DNA of 64,000 bases from Kalaharituber pfeilii (taxonomy: Eukaryota > Ascomycota > Pezizomycetes > Pezizales > Pezizaceae), in assembly GCA_015179045.1 (NCBI GenBank), contig WHUZ01000007.1, positions 124,001-188,000 on the forward strand, given 5' to 3'. The notes beneath the pieces were generated by a model. The model was not told where the DNA came from. It ran no database searches and worked only from the letters and a program-made list of their open reading frames with translations. A program made the position numbers and the translations under genes. Of this stretch, positions 24,556 to 35,561 are shown piece by piece; position 1 is the first letter of the stretch; every line of letters starts with the position of its first letter.

Positions 24556-25624
24556 TGTATTAGTAAGCGAAATGAAGTGTTACATAGTGTTGATTAAAGC
24601 CGTCCGCAACCATATCAACAAAATGTTGCACTTACCACTAACCTAGTTGACGTTTACAATCTCCCGGAATGTGTAAAAGGCCAACAGACACCGAAGTGGC
24701 AATGGTTTATCATAATCATTAGTTAGAATTTGTGACATGAAATTGCGCTAGTTGTGAGGTAGATCACAGAGCTAACAAAGCGATCCCTGGCGATGAATGG
24801 AAATTTGCACTCTAACCCTTTTTCTTTTTGGCGGCTACCATCCACTGAGATAGCATGGTGGGGAGGCGCATTGCAGACCATTCATATTATAAATTCAGGG
24901 AATTAGCATTCATACGCTGTAATGGCGTAAAGGTTGGGAGATTTCCATATCTTTCTTTCTTTGGTCTGTTACCACTCCAACGAGCGCTGAGTGCCCGGTT
25001 CGAATCCTGGGGTGGTCACCCACCCATGTGAGTAATCCGTGGTTCTGAGTGTGATCTTAAGAGTGAGGAATACACTTCAGGGAAGTAATTCTGCAGAGAA
25101 TTCTCCCCTCAGGGTGGCGGTACCGGAGAACACTTGCGTTCGGTATAGGCACAAGAAAGAGAGTGGTTGTCAACCAAATTTCTTATTTTTTGCATGCTTT
25201 GCAAATACTTTTGTCCCTTTTGTATGTACTGAAGTTGCCCGCCAATCCACACAATATTGGTGTAATGAGACAACGGTGGACTACTGGGAACAAGGGCCAG
25301 GGCAACTATAATTTTATGACTTCAGTTTATATTAAAAATTATCACTGGAACAGAGACATATGTTGATTTTGGCATGATGCTATATATTGCTCTAATCATA
25401 GAATAAGAGAGGCCGTTTATATAGTATGGATTTCCATGTTGTAATTTTGCAACTTTATACTTATAGAATCATTTATGAGAGCAAAATTGATATGTCACAT
25501 TGTATGTTCTTGCATAGATCTACAAATATGTTGCATGATAATATACAAGATGGTATAGAGAGCACTGAACCCAATCCTAAAAGTAACAGATAAATCCACA
25601 ACTACTATGCTCATAACCGATGGA
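21387..25624. other. 4.2-kb spacer, no gene recognised
   Basis: The first part is the protease 3' region and is T-rich. A palindromic segment lies near 23300-23365 (CCTCTCCTAGGAAGGGCC, then CCCCGACTCGAGGGTCGGGG). A run of 28 A lies at 24525-24552. A tRNA-like B-box (GGTTCGAATCC) lies near 24998-25008. Parts around 23850-24200 are AT-rich. None of the open frames is convincing. Confidence 0.5.
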
Positions 25625-25999
25625 TCATACGTTCCAAACCTCACACCTTGGGGTTGATAGTTGGGCCAGAGAGTAGAGTGTGTTTGCTAGAAGAGAAAGG
25701 AGTGGCTGTGTCCAGCGAAGAAAGTGAGAAAGAAGGAAAAGACGTAGAGGAACAGCCGGTTGTGGATAAAGAAGAAGGAGGACCAAACAGCTCTGCAAGA
25801 AGGGGAAAGACGATGACGTAGTGAATGATTTCATTACGTCTGAAATTCTAGAGACTTCTGAAATTCTAGAGACTTCTGAAACTCTAGAGACTTCTGAAGC
25901 CGTCATCGTCGCACAAAATGGCAAAGGGTAAGGCCCAGTCCCACCGAAGAAGAAAAGCCAATCAGAGGAGACGATGTCTACGGCACTGATAGCCACCAC
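25625..25999 (-). CDS. Hypothetical small membrane-protein-like frame
   Basis: The minus-strand frame stays open upstream of 25999 to about 26150 but has no ATG before MTASEV, so a start or first exon is missing. It encodes two hydrophobic stretches (IFLALVLLLIADAF upstream of 25999; CLVLLLLYPQPAVPLRLFLL) and, between them, an 18-bp tandem repeat giving SEVSRI/SEVSRV units (about 25842-25899). No family is recognised. It could be a real small protein with an unseen upstream exon, or a chance frame over a repeat. Confidence 0.22.
   Translation of the reverse strand: MVAISAVDIVSSDWLFFFGGTGPYPLPFCATMTASEVSRVSEVSRISEVSRISDVMKSFTTSSSFPFLQSCLVLLLLYPQPAVPLRLFLLSHFLRWTQPLLSLLANTLYSLAQLSTPRCEVWNV
25842..25899. 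repeat. 18-bp tandem repeat, three copies
   Basis: The unit TTCTGAAATTCTAGAGAC is repeated three times with one or two changes. It contains a partial inverted repeat around TCTAGA. Confidence 0.7.
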
Positions 26000-26159
26000 T
26001 ACGCTAGCGCTACCGCGCCGGAAGGCATCTGCAATGAGGAGGAGTACGAGGGCTAGGAAGATGGTAAATTGCGTTTGAGGTTGATGGGAAGTGTAGATCG
26101 ATGTATATGTGGACAGGAAATAGAACGGGTGGGAGTATTTATGTATGTGCTATGCTCGT

Positions 26160-27023
26160 TATATAGTCTGAAGGTGGCTAGTGTATTTGATAGGGTATTA
26201 CATGAACTCGGAGTTTTACGAAAGGCCGTCACGTGCAGAGGTAACATGGGGCTTGTGGAATCTGGAATATATTCTTAACTGACTCGATCAAAGAAACAAG
26301 AATATATAACTGGATCACCCGCCACCTGCCAAATAATATAATTAAATTCAGGTCTCAACTACACCTTATCGAGGAGAAGGGAGCAGGGGGTGGAATCAGA
26401 ACTCGGGGTAAAATTCCTTTTTTATAGTGGGAGTTAAAAGAAAATGCTAGGCCTAAGTATATATATGTATGTACAATATTGCCTAATGTAACTTTTAGTA
26501 CTTAGGTAAGGTTGTGTAAATAAAAGCGAGTAGTTATAATAACGTGTATCAGAAAAAACAAAGAAAAATGAAAAAAGGTGAGATTGGAAGAAGGGGATCT
26601 ACAAATGTCATCCAGAGTGAAATTGTATGGTGATGGATTTGAATGGACAGTGGGCAACTAATTGGGGAGTATATAGTGAAGACAGATCCTTAGTTTATTT
26701 CGGATGTGGCATTTCAACAGTGCTAATGGGTAGGTCGATGAAGGTGTCTTAGGCCAGCCAGTGCTTCCTGGTCTGGAGACTGAATCTGAGGTTCGTTGCT
26801 GCAATGAACTTTATATTTTACCTTCACTATTTTATTATTCTTTTTTCCCGAACTCTGAAGCGGCCATATACTAGCTATCCGGCCCCATCCTGTAAGTTCG
26901 TGTGGAGGTTATTGGAACAGTTTTCTTGTTACTAAATCCTCCGCTGGGATCAAGGTAAGGAGTGGATCTACTGATGTAAGGAATGAGGGTTGCAGTGCAG
27001 GTAAGTTCAAAGGCACTGTTACC
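26160..27023. other. Spacer, no gene recognised
   Basis: AT-rich sequence without a supported coding frame. It ends at the TA duplication of the MITE; an extra GGCACTGTTA at 27012-27021, mirror image of the MITE end, may be a trace of an older insertion or excision. Confidence 0.45.
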
Positions 27024-27025
27024 TA

Positions 27026-27301
27026 CAGTGCCATGCAGAAAGTATTCGGCACTAGGAGGTATAGGGATAAGTGTGCTATGCTATAGGCAGATCGAGTCTG
27101 TATTCGATATAGGCTGATGAGAGTATACTCTATAATAGATCAGGTATAGCACCCAAGGTTCAGTATTAAGAGGGGTATCGATCCGATCGCATACACGCAT
27201 TGACTGCTGTAAACCTATGTCAAATACAGACTCAATCTGCATATTGCATAGCACACTTATCCCTATACCTCCTAGTGCCGAATACTTTCTGCATGGCACT
27301 G
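27026..27301. mobile_element. Tc1/mariner-type MITE, 276 bp, TA target duplication
   Basis: The ends are inverted repeats of about 88 bp (27026-27113 and 27214-27301). The outer 56 bp are identical, starting CAGTGCCATGCAGAAAGTAT, and the inner part is diverged. TA dinucleotides flank both sides (27024-27025 and 27302-27303). A CAGTG..AAAGTATTCGG terminus with TA duplication is characteristic of Tc1/mariner elements. The roughly 100-bp centre cannot encode a transposase, so it would have to be moved in trans. Confidence 0.85.
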
Positions 27302-27303
27302 TA

Positions 27304-27502
27304 AGTAGGTAGCATACCATAAAGCTGCATGCATGCGACTGATGCGCGGTTGCATTGCATGGTGTGAGGGAAAGAAAGGCTTGTACTGAGTACTTGTGTA
27401 TTAGTAATAAACGTTGATGGAGGATTTTATGTGCGTTTTATGTGCGTAGGTATGGGACGGGGAGTTGGAGTTTGGGTGTTCGTGTGGTGGTGGATTTGGG
27501 GT

Positions 27503-27539
<37 letters not shown>

Positions 27540-28590
27540 GAGGATTGTTGAGGTGAAAAGCAAAATTGGCCTAGGCAGTTCAGGTTTCTGTGTTTCCTAC
27601 GATGGATTGCATATGCACTCAAGATACCGGAGTTGGATCTTAAGCGGGTGGATCGGAGTTGCGCCGGTGCGGCGGAAAGGGAGGAGGGGATAGATTTGTA
27701 TTAGTGGACGATCTACCAGGGGTTAAGGTGGCACGCACACCACTATCAATCCCGTGGCGGGAGGGAGGGAACAAGGATTGCCAGCAGCCCAGGGACAGTC
27801 TTGCAAGGATTGGGTCCACGAATGTGCGGTGGGGCGGTGGGGTAAAGGCGGGGGAGGGCATGGCGAAATATTAATACACACTACTGTACCTGTAGTTTGC
27901 AACCAGACTACATATGATACTGTACCTGGAAAGGGCGGTGGCGTAAGCTGGGTAGTCTGGTTGTTTCGTAAGCGGGGGAAGCATGGTGGAGACACAAGGG
28001 AGGTGGGTGGACCTGCTACTTCACGTGCATATTGCTGCATAAGTATGCACAAACTTGCATGTTTATGCTTATATTGCATGCGCTGTATCGCCCCATAGGA
28101 GGGGTTTACTGTTGCTATTGCTTTACAGTTGAAACAACTGAAGCGTTGTTTGTCAAGTAAAAACAATGCATACCCTAACGCCGATGATACATTGATCACT
28201 GGTTTCCTGTCCTTCCTGTTTCTTGTTTAAAATACTATAGTGGAGACCATATTCCAGATTATACATATGCATGCCGACAGGAGATCGATTATTACCATGT
28301 ACAATTTTTTCCCTTTTTCCTTTCCTTTTTTTTCTTTTCTTTTTTCTCCCTTTTTCTTTCCTTATTTCCCTTATGCTATAACTAAACGTTCAAGTTTATC
28401 ATCATGCACCTTGCAATTCCTTCCCCGAGTAAATGTATACAGGGCCTAACAATAGCCCAAAACTGTAAATATACCCTGTTTCAACTCCTTCATATTTCTG
28501 ATTTTGCCTTCTCACTTCAGCTCCAACAGAAGTCAGGAGGTCTATATATACAGTGTTCCGCGGTACCAAATTGGGGAAGAGAGGGGGCTT
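27304..28590. other. Spacer with a 34-G run
   Basis: A run of 34 G lies at 27505-27538. The rest, including a T/C-rich stretch at 28300-28370, shows no supported gene. The right end should hold the Rcf1 3' UTR. Confidence 0.5.
27505..27538. repeat. Run of 34 G
   Basis: The longest G run in the window, with no interruption. Confidence 0.95.
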
Positions 28591-29298
28591 TTAATCGACG
28601 CCATCCGCAGCTACAGCGGCAACGGGTGTCTTTGGTGATGCCGCAGCAACTTTCCGCTTCTCTGCTAGCTGCTTTGCTCGTTCGCGTATCTAAAAAATCC
28701 CTAACCATGCGTTAGCTCGTTCAATTCAGCCTATGGCCGCTCGCCCCGCCCTCTCCCCGCAGACGGGTACGTAAGCCGATGAAGTTTCAGCGCAAAAAAA
28801 AAACCCACCGCCTTATCCTCCTCATCTCTCGCCTCAAGCTCCTTAATCCACGCTGTCCTCTTCTCCTCTGCCCGCTTCTCCTTCGCCGCCTCAGACATGT
28901 GCTTCCTCTTCTCCCTGTCGCTCTGCCAGTAGTAGCTGCCCGCGATCATCGCCGCAACCGTGAAGCCCTGTGCATAGATGCGCGCGCGGAAGTACTTGTT
29001 TGTTGCGCTCTTGTCTCCGGTCTTGATGGCGCGGGAGGCGCGGTAAAGGGCGATGGCAGTCAGGGCGCAGCCGAGCGGAATGAGAGGTTCCTCTATGATG
29101 CGGCGCTTGAGTTTGGCTAGACGGGATTCCTCGAAGAATTCTCTGCGCGGTGCATGGAGCGGGAGTTAGCAGGGGTGAGCTAATGGGTGGGATGAGAGGA
29201 AGGTGGGGGAGGGGCGGAGGAGGGGCGCAGGGGGGGGTGCAGGAGGGGTTGGTATACTCATCACCGTCAAACGACGAGGGCAACGGCCGACCAGACAT
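28591..29298 (-). CDS. RCF1: Respiratory supercomplex factor 1 (HIG1 domain), 157 aa
   Basis: Mitochondrial inner-membrane protein that associates with cytochrome bc1 and cytochrome c oxidase and supports supercomplex assembly. Exons are 29298-29258, 29142-28809 and 28689-28591 (474 nt, phases fit). The protein starts MSGRPLPSSFDGDEEFF. The HIG1 domain has EEPLIPLGCALTAIALY as the first membrane helix, the conserved RARIYAQG motif, and VAAMIAGSYYW as the second helix. A long charged helix ends in EKRTAWIKELEARDEEDK, the family hallmark. The last exon adds IRERAKQLAEKRK and an Ala/Pro tail. Length is normal for fungal Rcf1. It lies head-to-head with Rtc5, 621 bp apart. Confidence 0.95.
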
Positions 29299-29462
29299 TT
29301 TTGAGGAGCGTCGCGCAATCAACCAGGGACGGGGCGATTGGAGAAGGATTGGAGTCCAAGTGTTATTGGAGTTGAATTAGCAGCCGCGGGTTAATCCAGG
29401 GGCACACGGAGTCTGCTGCATGAAGCGCGGATGCATTTGTTAGCTGCAATGATGTCAGGCAT

Positions 29463-29489
29463 CACGTGGAAGCAGGGTCACGTGATTGG
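29463..29489. promoter_or_regulatory. Paired CACGTG boxes with adjoining CCAAT box in the divergent RCF1/RTC5 promoter
   Basis: CACGTG occurs at 29463-29468 and 29479-29484, sixteen bases apart, and ATTGG (reverse CCAAT) follows at 29485-29489. Further ATTGG sites lie near 29572 and 29649. CACGTG is the bHLH (Cbf1-type) site, and CCAAT binds the Hap complex that drives respiratory genes. This fits RCF1, but use of these sites is inferred. Confidence 0.45.
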
Positions 29490-29919
29490 AGCTGATGGGG
29501 AGTTGGCAGAGAGCTCGGGGGCTTCGCCTGGATACCGGGGAGGAGTCCTAGGGCGTAGTAAGCGGGTGATTGGATGGCCTTCATTACAAATGAGCGAGTT
29601 TGAATTTCTCTGTTCTCCGTTTTGCACGCGACAAGCACAACAGGTCGATTGGTGCGACGACGAGGACGACGACACAACGCGGTCCCTGAGCAGTATGGTT
29701 ACCAGTGAACATCATCCGATCTTATAATCAGATTTGCAGCTGGCTCTTTGCAGAGCCATCGCATCCGGCTAGAACGCAGTCACAGTCGAGTTAGACAGGG
29801 CGTGGAGGTTCTGGACGTCAGGACTTAGGATATTGATACCCTAGAGCTTGAGGGCTGTTGGCTACCCAGTGTCGGTTTGCATCCATAGCTTCATTACTGA
29901 ATTTATCTTTCTGCCATCA

Positions 29920-32338
29920 TGGGGCAGGGGCAGTCGGCACAGCCGACGTTGACAAAAGGTCTGTAAACTGATCTCTATTGTCATCGATATACACACAGGA
30001 TGACATAAATGTACCCCCATATACCCATTCAATCAAAATGCCCCCAAACTTGTGACCAAGCTGACCCATCATATCTCGCCCGTTCCTCCACTGCAACAGA
30101 ACAACTCTCCGACCAACTAGCGCTTCGTTTCCTCCGGCACTCATTCACCGACATTGAAGTCTACTCCTTCAAGGACAACTTCGTCTCCCTTGCCCAATCC
30201 GTCACACACCATGCGCCTTCGCCTCCCGGTAGCTCCAGCGGGGCCGCTGACCCTTCTTCCACCACTTCCTCCGGAACAACCTCTGGGGAACAGCATCACC
30301 AGCTCCTATACTGGACCGAAGATACACTGACACGGTTTCTGGCCCTGCCCGACGCACTCGTCCCAATTGGCCCGATATTGTACCACAGTGCGACACATTT
30401 AGGGGCTTTCCCGTTCGAAGACAGCCTTGCGCCGGTAGTGCTGACATTTGAGGCGTTAGTGAAAGTAGTAGTGTTGATGACGGGGAGGCACACTAAGGTA
30501 TTGAAGAGGACTCGGGCGGATAGGGGCAGGATTGATTGGGTGAAGGTGCTATGGAGGAGTTTTGCTGTGTGGGAGAGGGAGCTGGGTCACGATGGAGATG
30601 TGGAAGGCGGGGCAGAGGAAAAGGCTGTTCCAGAACTACAGGAAGAGGAGCCGAAAGCGCAGCCGCTACCGGAGGATGCTCTATTCTCCATAGGTGGCTC
30701 TGACGACGAAGATATGGATGACGAAAGCCTTACTCTTGCCGCGTTGGATGCGCTAGACGCCATAACGGCATTCGAGCTCCCGGAGCCTTCGTCGGCGAAG
30801 GAGAAAGAGAAGCCTGCCACGACAAAGAAAGCGCGGATACTCTCCGCGCACATTCCACTTGACAACCTCCGTAAAATTATTATGTTGCTACTACTTACCG
30901 CGCCGCTAGAGCCGACACAGCCGATCGCGGTGTTTGTGAACAGGTTTACAGGGGAAGGACTCGTGGGGCTTCAGGCAGCAGCGGAGAACGTGTTGAGGAC
31001 GTTTACAACGGCAGAGTTGGAAGCAAAGGAGGATCGAAATGGGAGTGGAATGGCCACTGGGAATGGGAGGGGAAAGAAGGGGATTGGGTGGAGGGAGTTT
31101 AAGGCAGTGATGAGGAGGTCCATGGTATAATATCCCTTCTCTAATATCACATTATGCGAATTCACAGCTTAACTGAGAGGTATATACAGCCGAACCTCTT
31201 TGACGGTTTCGCCCCCCTCTTCGAGCATCTCCTCTTTAGCAAAAACGTCGACATGTCCTCTGCCTCCAAAAGCCCCTCCATCCTCTCTCCTCCTACCCCA
31301 ACTCTCATTGCCCCCGACGGCTCTGTCCCCTCACCCCCTACCCTTCTCGATCTCACTCAACCCCTCTTACCCACCCCTGGTCGAATCCTCACCGTCGACA
31401 CTCTCTCCCAACTTTCTCTCTTCATCAAGGGCCCTACACTATGGCGTCGTCTACGCCCTCTGTACGCCGGTTCTTCCGCCGGCTTTTCCATGGGGTCATT
31501 CGAGACCAGAGTCTTGAAATGGCAGGCCCCGACAATCCTCCTAGTTTCCGGAACCCGGATAACATCCCCTCCTTCCTCCGCCCGTGAGCGCGCATTCTGG
31601 GACTCACTCCCCCAAAAGCGGTACCCTACCTCCGCGCTTTCCGGCGACGAGTCTGGCGCGGGCGAGCCGGAGAGGCTCGTCTTCGGCGTCTACCTCAATG
31701 TCCCCTGGAAGCTGTCTCACAAGTCCACCTTTGGCGACTTCGAGACGCTCCTTTTCCAGCTCGAGCCCGTGCACGAGGTGTTTTTGCCGTCAAAGACGGC
31801 AACGAGCTACGTTTACTTCAACAAGACGGACGGGATTGCGTTTGGGAACGCCCTGCAGGAGCAAGGGGTAGCGGGGAAATATAAGGTGCCACATCACGAC
31901 GATGCGGGACAGCATCGGCATCATAGGCGAGCGAGCACGGGGCTGAATGTTGATGGGCTTGGAGGACATGGACTGATGCTGGGACCGGTGTCGTTGACGT
32001 TCGATGAGAACTTGGAATTTGGAGTGTTCAACCATACGGACGACGGGGGCGCGTTTCATAGGTCGGAGTCTAGGAGGGTAGTGGTGCCAGAGGGAGTTGG
32101 GATGGGGGTTGATGACAGATGCTGGCAGGATAGGTTTGAGATTGACGAGGTGGAGGTGTGGGGGTTGGGTGGGGACAAGGAGGCGGAAGAGCAGAGGAAG
32201 AGCTGGGCGTGGGAGGAAAGAGAGGCGTTGGCGCGGAGAGGGATCAATATAGGGAAGGATGTGGAGGCAGATAGAGCGCTGTTGGAAATGGCGGGATTGA
32301 TTGGCGGCAATAGGAGCGGGGGAGTATGGGTTAGGTGA
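29920..32338 (+). CDS. RTC5: Rtc5-like TLDc-domain protein, 737 aa
   Basis: Exons are 29920-29959, 30100-31124 and 31190-32338 (2214 nt in frame). The first exon gives MGQGQSAQPTLTK, with Gly2 fitting N-myristoylation, and splices into EQLSDQLALRF as in fungal Rtc5. The middle part has YSFKDNF, LYWTEDTLTRFLALPDAL, LGAFPFEDSLAPVVLTFEAL and an acidic stretch (GGSDDEDMDDE). After intron 2 comes PNLFDGFAPLFEHLLFSKN, then the TLDc domain from about residue 430 (GRILTVDTLSQLSLFIKGP .. FGVYLNVPW .. VYFNKTDGIAFGN .. VSLTFDENLEFGVFNH .. FEIDEVEVWGLGG). Yeast Rtc5 was named for restriction of telomere capping; recent work links Rtc5 and other TLDc proteins to regulation of the vacuolar V-ATPase. Length is typical of the family. 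Confidence 0.95.
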
Positions 32339-33129
32339 GGGTAGTAGCGGGTGGGCGGATGGGAGAGTCGGAGTAGGGAGGGGAGGGGAGAGGAGAGGAG
32401 GGTGTGACATGACTTAACCCTCCTATAAACTCCTCACTTCCAAACTTCTGTTTACATGAAATGTCAATCGTACTACTATCATTTCCAAAGTCTTTTCTCA
32501 AGTATTGATATGGGAATTTGGGCAGAATGAAGCCAAGTTAACAAATTCTCCGCAGTCCTATCGTGAATTCATCCCCCCTCCGACTTACCCCCTCCCTCCC
32601 TCCCTCCCTCCCTCTCTCTCTCTCCATCCCCTAATTATTCCCACGGCGCCGACACAGTTGACTAACCGTGCCATGTGACCGACTAGCCCCTCGCTGTCAG
32701 GCATCGAGCACGCGCTGGTAATAATTTTAATCCACTTACTCACTCACTCACTCACTCACTCATATTAACCCCACCCTTGTCGTTAACTCACAACTCCAGA
32801 CCTCCGTGCCACAGTCTGCCTGTGTCTTTCTCATGAGTCAGAAATCCCTTAAGAGTTACCTACCATTGAAAGATGAGTCAGGGTAACAGTTTTACTCGTT
32901 CAGGCACACCCGCACTAAGTAAGCTTCTGAATTAATCTAACTTGATTTAATGCATCCTTGTATTTTTTATGTTTTACTTTATATTTTTTTTTTTTTTTTT
33001 GTTATTTCTGGGGTGAATTTTCGAATTCCTTAACTGCAAACAAATTTTTGGGGGTTGGGGGGTTGGGGGGAGGGGGTGGAATGCCAATTAGTTCCAGTTA
33101 ACATCATAGTTACTCGTAAACAAGCAAAT

Positions 33130-33162
<33 letters not shown>

Positions 33163-34160
33163 TTCACACAAATAGAATACGACTGGTGAAGGACAGCAAC
33201 ACCCATATTTGGCAGAATATACTTGATAAGCTGTTAAAAAAAAAAAAAAAAAAAAAACGTGCCTTAACTAAGGAACTAAGTGAAGAGGAATAGTTAGTAA
33301 AGAGGAAAAAAAATTTTTGGGGTCATAAAATTCAAATTTCAGAAGAAAAAAATAAAATAAAATAAAATAAAATAAACTTTTCAACTACTCAACTAAACCA
33401 TCTTCCACCTCGAAACTATTGTAGTATTTCGTGGTCATTGGTTCCAGAATCGCATGAGGTGACAAATACAAAAACAAAAAAAAATGCCGAGGATTTGCGT
33501 CAGAGGCTCATGTTGGAGAATGCCCTTTTTCAAAAACATTTCCTCAAACCCACATATCCTCTTTGTCGGTTCCCATGAATCCGGCCAGATCCACACATTG
33601 AGCTCCTGAGGTTTCCTCCAAGGCTATTATCACCAGATGGTTGACTCTCTAAGGCACACCCTCTCCTCTCCTCTTTACCCCTCATATTCTCATGCACACA
33701 TCTCTCTCCTCTCACTCCATCCAATTCCCAAATTCACCATTGAACCATCCAACCCAACAATTGAAAAAATCAGTGAAGCTTGGGCAAACGGAGGAATCCG
33801 GAGGAACAACACATGATGTAGCTGCCTGCACACACACACACACACACCGTACATATCCACCATCCAATAAAATTCGTGCTCCGATAAACAAACATTTCTC
33901 AAGATTTTCCGAAAAAAATAAATCTTGATTCCTGTTTCGAATCTTGGTCATGGTATTGATTTCCATTTCCATCCCGTTTCAGTTCATGGCTTCCAATCCA
34001 TGTCAGAACGCAGGCGAACGTATAATATACCGACTTGGTCATCCGCTGCCAGTATATGAGTTGGAATAGTTGAAAAGAAAAAAAAAAGTTGTGATCTAGG
34101 GATTTCACGGTGAATTTGATAACGCGTGTGAAAAAGCGTCCCTATGTGGGGCTATTCATC
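32339..34160. other. Spacer rich in simple repeats
   Basis: Contains CCCT/CCTC repeats near 32590-32620, a CACT tetranucleotide array at about 32737-32762, T/A runs at 32985-33001, 33136-33162 (27 A) and 33237-33257, an AAATA pentamer array near 33345-33375 and a CA array at 33832-33847. Both neighbouring genes (Rtc5 and the PIN protein) end towards it, so it is a convergent 3' spacer. No gene is seen. Confidence 0.6.
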
Positions 34161-35561
34161 TCATGGCTCCCAAAGGACCCCTTTCCCTCTGGCGACGCCT
34201 CTTGGGGCCTCTCGGACGAAAACGAATTCCGGATCTTGCATACCTCCTCCGTTACGGCCCTTTCTTGCACCTCCGCCAGCACCTCCGCTGATGCCACGGC
34301 CTCCTCGCCCGCCTCTTCCGCCCCTACCGCCTCGACTGGTCTGTCTGGGAGTTTCAGCCTGGATTTGCGCTTCCTGGAATTCCTTCACTTTCTCCTGGTA
34401 AATGAAGTCCTCACGTTCAACTTTTTCTTCCAACTCGTTGCTGCTCATAAAGTTGATGTTGTAGTCCCGCGCCCAAGCGGCGACGTCAGGGCTGTTTGTG
34501 ACAAGGTAGACTTCCGGGCGGCTTGAAAGCTGTTTGTGTCCAGGAGGAACAGAGTCGCGCTTTCCAACCTTATGCATGCGATAGAGAACACAGTTAAGAA
34601 GATGCTGAATCCAGCGAGGTGGCTCTAGTACTCTTGGAGAGTCCATGTTAGAATTGGTATATCGACGACCGTTCGGTTGTGACGGAAGAGTGTTATTGCG
34701 CTTGATTCCATTGCCATTTCCGTTAACGACCTTCACCTCACCGTTTGTATACCCATTCCCCTTTCCATTAGTGAGTCCATTTCTGCCCATTCCTGTGCTG
34801 GCTCGTTTCGGAGAAAATTCCACGATATCAACTGGTGAACTGATAGGACTTGTAGGAACAGCAGCTCGCATTGTTGGACTTATCGGCTGCTGTCGAGCTG
34901 CAAGAGCCTCTGGTGACAAGTATTCCTCCACATCCTTCCAATTCTCAAACTTCTCCGTAGGATTCTGGAAGTTGATTCCTCTGACGGACAAAGAGCCGTT
35001 TTGTATGCGGTCAAAGTAGCGAATTGACTCTCGCGCATTTATGTTAATTTCAGAAGTACCTTTCTTAAACTGATCGAGACGATCAAGGGCTATTCCGCAC
35101 TAGTTGTAAGCCACCATAATCTCCAAATGTATACAAACTCATTGCCATATGTAGTTGAGGTTGAATCCTATTGCAAAGGTGAAGTACTTACTGGACAAGG
35201 GAACGGTAACAACAACAGCCCCATCAGAGATCCATTTCTTGAAATCCGCGATAGCAGCGGTCAGCGCGGTGTCATCAACAACGCAATGATAGACCTTTCT
35301 TGTAGGTGGTACGAGCTTGCGATCTTGATCAACCTGCAATTGAAGTTCTCCTACTTGATGGCGCAAACGTGCGACTGCAAGCCTATGTGAGAGCTAATCC
35401 GACGCAAAGCAGCCCGTCCTCTGTTAGCTATGGTAACACACGTACGCTTCTCCACTCTAGTTGACACGTGAAGACAACCATTCATTAAAACACAATGCAT
35501 TTTAACATTCGGGCAAAAGGGCGTCTAGACGCACCTGCGCAATGTCGCTTCGCTCGTCCAT
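34161..35561 (-). CDS. PIN-like domain protein with C-terminal RGG box, 385 aa
   Basis: Exons are 35561-35535, 35456-35446 (an 11-nt microexon), 35382-35192 and 35089-34161 (1158 nt in frame). The start gives MDERSDIAQ. The N-terminal part holds VYHCVVDDTAL, VVVTVPLSTLDRLDQFKKG (rebuilt across intron 3) and INARESIRYFDR, the order of acidic and hydrophobic blocks found in PIN nuclease-fold proteins. VYLVTNSPDVAAWARDYNINF would be the last PIN strand and helix. A Ser/Asn/Gly-rich insert separates these halves. The tail carries SRGGRGGRGGRGGRG, an RNA-binding RGG box. The set suggests an RNA-binding protein or ribonuclease. Whether the acidic site is complete cannot be judged here, and no named orthologue is claimed. 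Confidence 0.78.

Noticed and set aside
27081..27320. Minus-strand frame over the MITE
   Set aside because: It reads through the terminal repeats of the MITE and has no coding signature.
30202..32410. Minus-strand frames opposite Rtc5
   Set aside because: They are shadows of the conserved plus-strand coding sequence, whose splicing and motifs are well supported.
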